From JBAXGW01 sp037139195 (GTDB taxonomy: Bacteria; Bacteroidota; Bacteroidia; Bacteroidales; JAHJDW01), in NCBI GenBank assembly GCA_037139195.1, contig JBAXGW010000044.1, forward strand, positions 1 through 38,333: a stretch of DNA of 38,333 nucleotides, written 5' to 3'. Below are positions 1-8,313 of this stretch, one piece after another. Under the pieces are notes generated by a model. The model was given only the letters and a program-made list of their open reading frames with translations, was not told where the DNA came from and made no database searches. Position 1 is the first letter of the stretch, and the number at the start of each line of letters is the position of its first letter. A program made the translations under genes and the position numbers.

Positions 1-2551
1 TTAAATCTAATGTTCCCGTAGCAGAATTAGTTAGAAGCCCATTGATAAAAGTTTTGCTGCTGTTGAGGGTGTATTTTTTACTTGGATCAATAAATGTTTT
101 AGTAAATGAGCCTGAAGCTATAATGCCATCAAAAGCAATTTCTCCGGCTACATGTAATTTAGCTTCGTCATATATTCCTTCGCCTGAAATTATTTTTGTT
201 GTTCCACTCATTGTTATGTAATTATCGTCGTTTCTTTGATCGATTGTTCCATTATTCGTTACATTGCCAGTTACATAAAGTCCTTCTGTAGAAGCTGCTT
301 CAGGAGTAGTGGCTGTTGCAGTTGAAATTGTAGCAGATGTTCTGTAATTGTATGTTTCGGTATTAGAGGCGTTCCAATTAAATGGAATTATTGCATAATA
401 ATACTGTGTGCCTCCTGATAGGCTTGTATTGCTGTATGATGTAGTAGAATTGCTTGTTATTGTTGTAACCAAAGTTACACCACCAGGCAATGATAATGAA
501 GCAGGAGCGATGCCATCTGTTATATTAGTTTCGTCTGGCGCCGATGCATCTGCTTTTCTTAAGATAATATATCCGTCAGCTCCATAAGTTGATGCAGCAT
601 TAAATGCTAAATCAATTTGAATACTTGATATTGCTGTTGCTGTGAAACTAGTGGCATGACCCGAAGGCTCGGTAGATAAAGTCCATAGATTTACATTTGC
701 TCCATAAGCTGTTCCACTGGTATTTGTGGCATAAGCTCTCACATAGTAATTGGTTTCAGAAGCTAATCCAGTAATAGAACTTGTGAAAACGCCTGTTCCT
801 GTTCCATTAGTTGTTTTTGAATTAGATATAGTCGGGTCGGTTGATGTGTTCCAACAAACGCCTCGTGCTGATATAGAAGAGCCACCTTGACTAGTTACTT
901 TTCCTCCACTTGAAGCTGTTGTTGTGTTTATAGTAGTTATAGAAGTTGTTGTTACAGTTCCTATTGTAACTGCTGGTTGCGAATAAAGTCTAATAATTGG
1001 TCTAGTTATTGATCTATTAGTTGCAGACATTGAACAGCCTGTAGTTCCATCTGCTCTTCCATAACACGCTTTGTAATCAGCAAGATCTTGTGTTGCTACA
1101 TAATCGTCATCAGTATAAGATGAATTGTTCCAGCATGTTTGAATAACGATATTGTCTGAACCGTTCCATGTGAAATTTGATGTAAACGTAAAGAAATTCC
1201 ATCCACTGGCTGAAGTGTAATCAGCAGAATAGCAAGTGGTAAAGGTAGGCGAAAGAAATGCTGCACTGCTAAATGAAGAACTAGCTGAATGTCCAATTTT
1301 TATGTAAAATCCTAGAAAAGGGCTTGAACTGTATTTAGTTGTAACGTTGAATGAAAGTCCATTTATCACGGTCCCATTTGAAAAGCCAAGAGCAGTTAAT
1401 TCAGATGCAGTTATTATGTATTGTTGTCTTCCATCAGTATATAGTTGCGCAAATGGTGAAGCGTAATTATCATCACCATCTGCTATGCCAATAGTGCCGT
1501 AAGTTACAATTGTGCGAGAACCAGTTGGATTTGTTGCAGTTGGTGTTTTTGCAGTGCCTATTGTTATTGATGTGCATTGTGCATCCAAGATGTTTGATGC
1601 TGTTGCTGTAGCTGAAATATCATAGCAAAGCCAGAAATAGTTCGATCCGGTTAGAAGAGTTTGCGAAGGTGTAATAGTAAACGAACCACTAGGAGTGCTA
1701 TATGTTGAGCCCACTTGAGTTGTAGCAGCAAAAGATGAACTAGAGCCAGTGTAATATAATTTAGCGTTTGTTATGTCTATGGCAGCTGATGAACCTGTAG
1801 TGTTAAATGTAAATGATGTTGCTGATAAAGGACTGATAGAGCCAGTTGTAACAACTTCAACTCTTAAAATTTCTTGATTCGACTGACCTGAAATAGCATC
1901 AGCAGTTGAAGCTTGTGTTGTTGTTGAAGAAACATAAGACATAGCTGCTGTTGATGTACAGGTAAGTTTGATATTAGGTCTTGATGTTGACTGCCCATCG
2001 TAGGTAGGTTGAGTTGTATAATCATCGTATCCATAAGCAACACTATTAGAGCTGGTGGTTGATGAATATATTCTATATGTGTCAGTACTACCAGCATATT
2101 CATTATTATCGCCCCAGTAAATTTCAATTATTAAATTATCAGTTCCATTATAATCGAAATCATTAATATCAAAAGAATACCAACCGGTACTTGCAGGCAT
2201 ATTGAATGTTGTTGAACTTAAAACTGTTGTTGCAGAGCTTGTGTTTATATAAGCGCCACTAAAAGAGGAAGAGCTAGTGTGCATTAGTTTAATTGTAAAA
2301 TTAGAAAAATCTCTACGAGTAGCATCTGCGGTTATTCTTTCAAAATTCAAACTTAGATTTGTTATTGTAGTAGCTGTTCCAATTTCTGATTGAAGATATA
2401 TCATTTGAGTTTTATTGTTTTCCCAATAATTGTCAAAGGGGTAGTAGGTAGGAAGGTTTGTGCCAGTGCCTATCGTTATTTCCGTTGCCATTAATGGTTT
2501 ATTGCTATACAGGGCAAGGAATGCAAATAATATGTATAGAATATTTTTCAT
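1..2551 (-). CDS. Large secreted surface protein with BNR-associated and fibronectin III-like domains (partial, C-terminus off the left edge)
   Basis: The frame is open from an ATG at 2551 to base 2, about 850 codons, with no stop in the window. It starts with a signal peptide (MKNILYILFAFLALYSN) ending near residue 22. Module A, about 170 residues, follows (starts TIGTGTNLPTYYPF, contains GWYSFDI and NLIIEIYWGDN). Residues about 207-345 (GQSNQEILRVEV to NYFWLCYDISA) look like the BNR-associated N-terminal domain of Bacteroidota exo-enzymes. A second copy of module A lies at about 346-525. Two fibronectin III-like domains follow at about 530-617 (ARGVCWNTSTDPTIS, YYVRAYATN) and 622-737. The rest is Gly/Ser/Thr-rich beta-strand sequence. 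The start is 64 bp after the stop of the upstream gene on the same strand, so the two are probably co-transcribed. A T9SS sorting domain would be expected beyond the edge but cannot be seen. A surface location is well supported. No ligand or enzyme activity can be assigned. Confidence 0.8.
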   Translation of the reverse strand, partial: MKNILYILFAFLALYSNKPLMATEITIGTGTNLPTYYPFDNYWENNKTQMIYLQSEIGTATTITNLSLNFERITADATRRDFSNFTIKLMHTSSSSFSGAYINTSSATTVLSSTTFNMPASTGWYSFDINDFDYNGTDNLIIEIYWGDNNEYAGSTDTYRIYSSTTSSNSVAYGYDDYTTQPTYDGQSTSRPNIKLTCTSTAAMSYVSSTTTQASTADAISGQSNQEILRVEVVTTGSISPLSATSFTFNTTGSSAAIDITNAKLYYTGSSSSFAATTQVGSTYSTPSGSFTITPSQTLLTGSNYFWLCYDISATATASNILDAQCTSITIGTAKTPTATNPTGSRTIVTYGTIGIADGDDNYASPFAQLYTDGRQQYIITASELTALGFSNGTVINGLSFNVTTKYSSSPFLGFYIKIGHSASSSFSSAAFLSPTFTTCYSADYTSASGWNFFTFTSNFTWNGSDNIVIQTCWNNSSYTDDDYVATQDLADYKACYGRADGTTGCSMSATNRSITRPIIRLYSQPAVTIGTVTTTSITTINTTTASSGGKVTSQGGSSISARGVCWNTSTDPTISNSKTTNGTGTGVFTSSITGLASETNYYVRAYATNTSGTAYGANVNLWTLSTEPSGHATSFTATAISSIQIDLAFNAASTYGADGYIILRKADASAPDETNITDGIAPASLSLPGGVTLVTTITSNSTTSYSNTSLSGGTQYYYAIIPFNWNASNTETYNYRTSATISTATATTPEAASTEGLYVTGNVTNNGTIDQRNDDNYITMSGTTKIISGEGIYDEAKLHVAGEIAFDGIIASGSFTKTFIDPSKKYTLNSSKTFINGLLTNSATGTLDL

Positions 2552-2615
2552 TTTTATTATAGTTTTATTTCGTTTATAAAATTATCTCATTAAAAAGAAT
2601 TAGATTTTATATGTG

Positions 2616-5306
2616 TTATAAGCTTATGATAGCAATTGATTTAGAATTGTTAATTTGCAAATCATTTACGGTAATTTTTCTATCGTTTGTTTGATTGTAA
2701 TAAAATCTAGCATTCGAGCTATCTATAATTACATTGTAAAATGAAAAGTCTGCATCTCTGGGAGTTGTGCCTCCTTCAGTAGTAACATTTATTCGTTGTG
2801 TTGAGGCTCCGTCTAATGTTACTGTTCCAGTTCCGTAAGAGAAAGAACCTCCAGAGTTTATTAAATCTCCAGCTAATGATATACCGTAATTTGAAGCTGA
2901 TACTGCCAAAGTTCCAGCTGATAAAGATAGGCTGCCATCTATGTCAATTGCTCCAGCCTGTGTTTTTGTTCCTATTCCGTCAATTTTTATGTTGAAATAG
3001 TTGTCTAATAATACTGTTTGATCGCCCGTCCTGTCATAAGCAACAGTTCCTGCTGTATTATCTAAAGTGCCTAAGCTTGTTATTGTTGTTCCTCCAAGAT
3101 TTAAAAAGCCAGCATCTGTAAAATCTATTGTTCCACCAGTTGCATCAAAATTTCCATTTGCGTCAAATACTCCTGTGCTTATTGTTAATGTTCCATTGAT
3201 GTCGGATAAGCCTGTTACAGTAGTTGTAGTTGAGTTTAGTGCGTAAGTTCCAGCATCTAAACTTAATTCTCCTGCAATATTATTGTTATTTAGAGCTGTT
3301 TTAATGCCAGATCCATCAATGGTTAAATTGTAATAATTGTCGCTTATTACGTTTTGTGCTCCTGCTCTGTCATAACTTACCGTTCCTATTAATTCGTCTA
3401 ATGTTCCAAGTCCTGTAATTGTTGAGCCTCCTAGTTTTAGGAAGCCGTTGTCAGTAAAATCAATTGTTCCTCCTGTTGCATCAAATGAGCCATTTGCATC
3501 AATTGTTCCTGTGCTAATAGTTGATGTGGAGTTAATATCTGAAATGCCTGTAATAGTTAAAGTATAGGTTGAAACCGCCAATGTCCCAGCGTTATGTGTC
3601 AAATTGCCACTAATGCTAGTTGAAGCTGTTAGTGTTTTAATGCCTGCTCCAGCTAATGTGAGATTTGAATAGCTGCTACCTTGAATTTTTTGATCGCCTG
3701 AGCTATTATATGTTGCTGTTCCGTAGAAGGTTAGTGCATCCGTGTAATTTCCAATTGCATAGTTTGTAGCATGGGCATAAGTGATATTGATGTTATGATC
3801 TGAAATGTTTCCCATAGTAAAGCCTGTTCCAGATGTTGTTCTGTAAATTCTGCCACTTGTGGTAATATTAAGTGTTAATCCATTCCCCGTAGTTCCAAGA
3901 TTGAATGCCGCTGCTATGGAAATGTCGTTATTGGTAGTTGCCACTCCGCCCGCTGTTCCAGGGTTTGTGAGTGCAAAATTGTTTCCAATTGAAATTGTTG
4001 TGCCGCTTCCTAATGTAGCAATGCAGCCATTGTTTGACCTGACATTTAAATTGTAATATGTAAATGAGTTTATAGTTTGACTTACTGCTGAATATCCAAA
4101 GTTGGTCCATTTTGTGTCGCCGCTATTAAAGTATACGGTTCCCGTGTTGCAATTGAATGTTCCTGCTGTATAAGAAATAGTGTTTCCAATTTCTATAGTT
4201 CCAGTATTGCAATTAAAAGTTCCATCGTCAAAAGAAAACGTATAAATTGATATTGTGTAGGAAGAAAGATTAAAAGTTGATCCTGTGTTTAGTCTTATTT
4301 GGTTAATAAGTGTTATATCATTTGCAAGTGTATAGCTAGCACCTGCTGAAAGACTAAATGAAACAAATTCATTGTTATATGCAAAGTTTCCTGAGCCGCC
4401 AAGTGTTTTGTTAACCCCTTTCAAATTTGTATTTAAATCACTTGTATGATAAATATTTCCATTGTTAGTTAGATTTCCATTTATGCTAAATGTGCCACCG
4501 CTTGCGTCAATGTTTCCAATTGTAAGAATTGCCCCTGAATTAATAGTCAAGTTGTTACATTCGGCAATAGTTGTGGCTCCTATAATTGGATCGTTAGTAA
4601 CATCGGCTATTACTGCACTTATTGTGCTTGTTGGAACGCCATCGCTCCAATTTCCTGCTGTAGTCCAATTTGTGCTAACAGCTCCAGTCCAGGAGGTGGA
4701 AGTGACAGGAGTTGTGTATGTTATTTTAATATTAGGTAAATATCCTTCTGATGCTGAGATTGATCCAGTAGTGGTTGGAGGCGAGCTGTCTGCAAACCAT
4801 GTTCTCCAACCTGTTGAGCTTGATGTTGTTTCGAAGTAAGGATATCCGCCAACTCCAGCGCCTGAGCCTGTGTAATTCGTTTCAACCAATATTAGTAAAT
4901 TATTGCCAGTGTAGGAAAAGTCAGTTATATCAAATGATACGTATCCCGTGGCACTAAAAGTATAGGATGCATTATAAACTGGAGTTAATCCAGAAATATA
5001 GTTAGCCCAAGTATCTGCAGCTGGTTGAGTTGCAGTTGTTGTTTTTATATATATTTTAATAGGGATGCTTGCCGAACCAGTAGAAGCAACTTGCCATCCA
5101 ATATGAGTTATAGTTATGTTTGTAGCACCTATTTGAGCAGCTGTATATATACAAGCTGAACGGTTATAGCCATAATATGCACCTATAGGTTGGAATCTCG
5201 AGTCGGTTGTGCCCGTTCCGATAGTTTTTGGTGATTGAGCTTGGGTTTGAAAAATACTCAATACCAAAATAAAAATAATGGCAATATTTTTGAATATATT
5301 TTTCAT
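2616..5306 (-). CDS. Secreted beta-strand repeat surface protein, apparently C-terminally truncated
   Basis: About 896 residues. An in-frame ATG ten codons further upstream (5336) exists, but the ATG at 5306 begins a clear signal peptide (MKNIFKNIAIIFILVLSIF, then QTQAQ), so it is preferred. The N-terminal ~170 residues are the same module as in the neighbouring gene (TIGTGTTDSRFQPIG, VSFDITDF). A short SWTGAVSTNWTTAGNWSDG motif follows, as is common in Bacteroidota filamentous surface proteins. The rest is Ser/Thr/Gly/Asn-rich strand-turn sequence. Two near-identical ~112-residue units (FDATGGTIDFTD, YDRAGAQNV / YDRTGDQTV) lie towards the C-terminus. The protein stops at ...SKSIAIISL, in the middle of a strand repeat, with no T9SS sorting domain, stalk or lipobox. 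This suggests truncation, or anchoring in another way. A passive surface or adhesin role is likely, but no function can be assigned. Confidence 0.8.
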   Translation of the reverse strand: MKNIFKNIAIIFILVLSIFQTQAQSPKTIGTGTTDSRFQPIGAYYGYNRSACIYTAAQIGATNITITHIGWQVASTGSASIPIKIYIKTTTATQPAADTWANYISGLTPVYNASYTFSATGYVSFDITDFSYTGNNLLILVETNYTGSGAGVGGYPYFETTSSSTGWRTWFADSSPPTTTGSISASEGYLPNIKITYTTPVTSTSWTGAVSTNWTTAGNWSDGVPTSTISAVIADVTNDPIIGATTIAECNNLTINSGAILTIGNIDASGGTFSINGNLTNNGNIYHTSDLNTNLKGVNKTLGGSGNFAYNNEFVSFSLSAGASYTLANDITLINQIRLNTGSTFNLSSYTISIYTFSFDDGTFNCNTGTIEIGNTISYTAGTFNCNTGTVYFNSGDTKWTNFGYSAVSQTINSFTYYNLNVRSNNGCIATLGSGTTISIGNNFALTNPGTAGGVATTNNDISIAAAFNLGTTGNGLTLNITTSGRIYRTTSGTGFTMGNISDHNINITYAHATNYAIGNYTDALTFYGTATYNSSGDQKIQGSSYSNLTLAGAGIKTLTASTSISGNLTHNAGTLAVSTYTLTITGISDINSTSTISTGTIDANGSFDATGGTIDFTDNGFLKLGGSTITGLGTLDELIGTVSYDRAGAQNVISDNYYNLTIDGSGIKTALNNNNIAGELSLDAGTYALNSTTTTVTGLSDINGTLTISTGVFDANGNFDATGGTIDFTDAGFLNLGGTTITSLGTLDNTAGTVAYDRTGDQTVLLDNYFNIKIDGIGTKTQAGAIDIDGSLSLSAGTLAVSASNYGISLAGDLINSGGSFSYGTGTVTLDGASTQRINVTTEGGTTPRDADFSFYNVIIDSSNARFYYNQTNDRKITVNDLQINNSKSIAIISL
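2879..3550 (-). repeat. Two tandem ~336-bp coding repeats (112 residues each)
   Basis: Within the surface protein gene, the stretch starting GISDIN (near 3550) recurs 112 residues later as GLSDIN (near 3214). Shared landmarks are IDANG/FDANG, FDATGGTIDFTD, LGGSTIT/LGGTTIT, SYDRAG/AYDRTG and DNYYN/DNYFN. A more diverged half unit lies upstream at about 3640-3550 and a fading one downstream. The units encode the repeated beta-strand scaffold. Their similarity at both DNA and protein level suggests fairly recent internal duplication. Confidence 0.7.
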
Positions 5307-5500
5307 CTTTAGTGATATTAGAAGCGTTATAATCACTGGATTTTCATGACTATAAGTTACAACATTTTAAAGACAAAATCATACGTAAATAGATTGATTT
5401 CTTATACGTAAAAAAAATCAATAAAACAATAGATGTTCAAAATAAATATCAACAATTTTGCTTTTATTTTAATGAATTTTTAAAATATAACGTTTTGTTT

Positions 5501-5535
5501 ATTGTAACACATTGTAACACATTGTAAAACAATGT
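5501..5535. repeat. 10-bp tandem repeat ending in a short palindrome
   Basis: The unit attgtaacac occurs twice exactly (5501-5520) and a third time imperfectly (5521-5530). The last copy runs into an inverted repeat, ACATTGT (5519-5525), AAA, ACAATGT (5529-5535). It sits between lptD (whose stop is at 5624, reading towards it) and the start of the surface gene at 5306. A 10-bp period is close to one DNA turn, which would suit a multimeric regulator site. That role is inference. No good promoter match to TAnnTTTG was found between it and the surface gene. Confidence 0.55.
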
Positions 5536-5623
5536 ATTTAAAAATCACCTCTTTTGTTGCTCTGCAAAAAAAAGACTAAGTAATAAATATTTTTTAAATC
5601 ACAATTCTCAATTGATCCTGCTT

Positions 5624-8236
5624 TTATTTCCAGGCAGGTTCGTTCTTTTTGGTTAATTTTAGATCCTGTAATACCGAGGATTTAACTTTAATAGTAAATA
5701 AGAATTGCTTATTGAATCCGGTAGGAATCCAATGGAATGTCATTTCCCAGCAATGTAAATCGCGATAAATGTCGATTGAAGGATATACAAATGTTTTTGT
5801 GCTTAAATCGAAAGAAGTGCTATAACCAATTTTCCATTTCTTGGTCAAGCTAATATCTCCGCTAAATGCTAGCGATTGTGTAATTGTTTTTTTGTTGCCA
5901 GTTAATAGGTTGTATCTCTTTGATCGACCCATTGAATAGCTAACATTAATGTTCCATGGAATAGTATAATCCACATAATTGTCGGGATTATTTTTTATAT
6001 TTTCTAGTTCTTGCTGATTTTCTGGAGTGTTTGCTATTGTTGGTTTTGCAGGCAAGGGCTTTTTCGAAAACTTCTGCGATGAAATATTCCATATAAAATT
6101 AAAATTCCAATCTTCACCTGTCAATCTAACTAATCGATTATTAACATCTTTCTCTAGTTTGTTTATATTTCGCAACCCTGTAGAATCAAGAATGTATGGG
6201 TCGAAATAGCCATTATAGGTTACATCAAGGTTTTTAAATAATTTGGTTCTGCCACTTAGTCGAATAGGCGATAAATTGAGCGAATCACGAGCAAAATCAT
6301 AAGATGTAGCAATTGTTAGGTCATCTATAAGCATTATTTTTTTAAATCCAGTTACGGTATCTTTTTTTGTTCTCACCTTCATTTCTAGATTATTAGAAAT
6401 ACTCGCATTTATAGCCCCTGATTTTTTTAAATAAGGCTGACCAAATATTCCATTTTGAAAGATAGAGTATTCTTGAAATACTTTGCCAGCAGTATCTGCT
6501 TGAACACTTCGGAAGTTAAAATCATTCACAAACCAGTCGGGACGATATTGAAATCCAACGTTTGGAGTAATTACATGTCGAATTGCATTTATTTTTCCTT
6601 TTTTAAATTGAACTAATCCGTATAGTTTTGATGTTAAATTCAAATTGAAATCTATATCGTGAGCAGTTTTGAACCCACGCATGGTATCTGAAACAATCTT
6701 TGCAGTTGAATGACCGCTTGCATCTTTACTAATAACACAATTCTTAGTAATATAATCAAAATACCATCTTTCATTTAGATTCATTGAGGGCGTTAATGTA
6801 GCGTATTTTCCAAGTTTAAAGTTAGTACTTATCGGAATTGAATGACGAACTCCATTTTTCATTCTATTTTTAGTATAATACATCATAAACAATGAATCTA
6901 CATTGGTTGTAACTTCATTTTTTGTGTTTAAGGTATAATTTAAGCCAATGTTTTCGTACCATTTTTTGCTACCCACCGCAACTTGTCTTTTGAATGGATA
7001 AATTCTATTACTACTTAATACTACATCTGGTAATGTTATATTAATAAGCTTGGTTGCATTATTCTGCGAATGGCGGAAATTAGCAGAGAAATTAAAAACT
7101 TTTCCAAAACTTGTTCGATAAGAAATACTCGACTGCATTTCGTTTTGCATGAAATTGCTAACGTTGTATGAATTGAATTTGTTGTATTTGCTGGTTCCCG
7201 CATTTACATTTGCCGAAAACTGGCTTCTTGGCCTTGCTTTTGGATCTTGTGAGTGTTGCCAATTTATTAAAAAGTCCTTACTTACTGAATAATCACTTGC
7301 TCCTTTTTCACCTAGTCGATTATAGCTGTAGTTAACAGAAAGATTGCCATTGTATTTATACTTTTTATTGTATGTTGATATTCCATTTAATCCAAAACTT
7401 CCTCTTGAGTATATCGTTCCCTTTAATTGCAAATCCATTTTATCGCCTAAACCAATATAATAACCACCTTTTTCAAGGAAGTAGCCTCTATTGGCAGAGT
7501 TTCCATAGCTTGGAATTAGAATTCCGTTCTTCTGTCCTTTCACATTTGGGAAGAAACCAAAAGGTATCATTAAAGGCGTTGGAACATCTTCTACCGAAAG
7601 ATATGCAGGGCCAGTAACTATTTTATCGTTTGGAATTACTTTGGCTTTGTCGAATTTAATGGCAAAATGCGGATGTTCAAGGTTACAGGTAGTGTATGCA
7701 CCATTTTTTACTAAAACTGTGTTGTCGGGCTCTTTCTTTACAAGGTTTCCATGCATAAAGCCATCACCTTCTTGTGTGAAAATCTTTTTGATAAATCCTT
7801 TTTTTGTATCGAAGTTGTAGGCTAGTTCTTTTGCTTTAAATGTTTCGGAACCTTCAGTAAACTCTGGAACCCCAATTTCTTTTTTGTTAGAATCTAGAAC
7901 ATAAGTAGCATTTACAATGTTTTTGTCAAAATCAATTATAATGTATGCTGCTTTTAAGTTAATTTCGCCATAGTTTACTACGGCATTGCCATATAAATAT
8001 ACTTTTTTGTCTCCAATTTTAAAGCGAATAGAATCTTGAGCTTTATAATCTATTTTTGTTTCGAGTTTGGATTTTTTTTGCTTAACTTTTTTATTCGTAT
8101 CAGTAGATATTATTTCTGTGTTTGGCTTTATTACTAATGAGTCCGACGTCTTTTGCGCTTGTCCAAATGAATGCTTGAACGGGGCTAAAATAACAACTAA
8201 AATAAATAAAATAAAAAATCTATTAAGCACTTGCAA
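5624..8236 (-). CDS. lptD: LptD-like LPS-assembly outer membrane protein
   Basis: 870 residues. LptD is the outer membrane beta-barrel that inserts lipopolysaccharide into the outer leaflet. A signal peptide is present (MQVLNRFFILFILVVILAPF). Residues about 60-230 form the OstA/LptA-like jellyroll (DSIRFKIGDKKVYLYGNAVVNY, GAYTTCNLEHPHFAIKF). Next comes the segment typical of Bacteroidota LptD (VEDVPTPLMIPFGFFPN, GILIPSYG, RGYFLEKGGYYIGL), and then a long series of amphipathic strands up to a C-terminal barrel strand (FLFTIKVKSS). The length fits Bacteroidota LptD. The gene is divergent from an amidase and an MCE gene, a group that also belongs to envelope assembly. A TAGTTTTG element (minus strand, 8285-8292) about 50 bp upstream of the start is a candidate -7 box. 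The partner LptE is not in the window. Confidence 0.9.
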   Translation of the reverse strand: MQVLNRFFILFILVVILAPFKHSFGQAQKTSDSLVIKPNTEIISTDTNKKVKQKKSKLETKIDYKAQDSIRFKIGDKKVYLYGNAVVNYGEINLKAAYIIIDFDKNIVNATYVLDSNKKEIGVPEFTEGSETFKAKELAYNFDTKKGFIKKIFTQEGDGFMHGNLVKKEPDNTVLVKNGAYTTCNLEHPHFAIKFDKAKVIPNDKIVTGPAYLSVEDVPTPLMIPFGFFPNVKGQKNGILIPSYGNSANRGYFLEKGGYYIGLGDKMDLQLKGTIYSRGSFGLNGISTYNKKYKYNGNLSVNYSYNRLGEKGASDYSVSKDFLINWQHSQDPKARPRSQFSANVNAGTSKYNKFNSYNVSNFMQNEMQSSISYRTSFGKVFNFSANFRHSQNNATKLINITLPDVVLSSNRIYPFKRQVAVGSKKWYENIGLNYTLNTKNEVTTNVDSLFMMYYTKNRMKNGVRHSIPISTNFKLGKYATLTPSMNLNERWYFDYITKNCVISKDASGHSTAKIVSDTMRGFKTAHDIDFNLNLTSKLYGLVQFKKGKINAIRHVITPNVGFQYRPDWFVNDFNFRSVQADTAGKVFQEYSIFQNGIFGQPYLKKSGAINASISNNLEMKVRTKKDTVTGFKKIMLIDDLTIATSYDFARDSLNLSPIRLSGRTKLFKNLDVTYNGYFDPYILDSTGLRNINKLEKDVNNRLVRLTGEDWNFNFIWNISSQKFSKKPLPAKPTIANTPENQQELENIKNNPDNYVDYTIPWNINVSYSMGRSKRYNLLTGNKKTITQSLAFSGDISLTKKWKIGYSTSFDLSTKTFVYPSIDIYRDLHCWEMTFHWIPTGFNKQFLFTIKVKSSVLQDLKLTKKNEPAWK

Positions 8237-8246
8237 AATTTTGTAC

Positions 8247-8254
8247 TATTTTTG
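8247..8254 (+). promoter_or_regulatory. Candidate -7 box (TATTTTTG) for the amidase-MCE pair
   Basis: Exact match to the Bacteroidota TAnnTTTG element, 60 bp upstream of the amidase GTG start. No TTG is found at the usual distance upstream, so the call rests on one element only. On the opposite strand TAGTTTTG (8285-8292) is a similar candidate for lptD, with CTG 19 bases upstream. The two would make overlapping divergent promoters. Confidence 0.35.
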
Positions 8255-8313
8255 TGTTTTTAAACGTTATACTCTTTCAGACTTCAAAACTAATTAAAAT
8301 TTGATTATTAACA

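Noticed and set aside
2879..3550. CRISPR array or mobile-element repeats
   Set aside because: The repeats are 336-bp coding units in frame in a surface protein, with no spacers and no flanking cas genes or transposase.
4462..4839. 125-codon plus-strand reading frame
   Set aside because: It lies antisense inside the repeat-rich surface gene, which has a signal peptide and family-like modules on the minus strand. Low-complexity coding DNA often leaves the opposite strand open.
5306..5336. Upstream ATG for the large surface gene
   Set aside because: Using it would put ten residues in front of a normal signal peptide. The later ATG at 5306 gives the standard arrangement.
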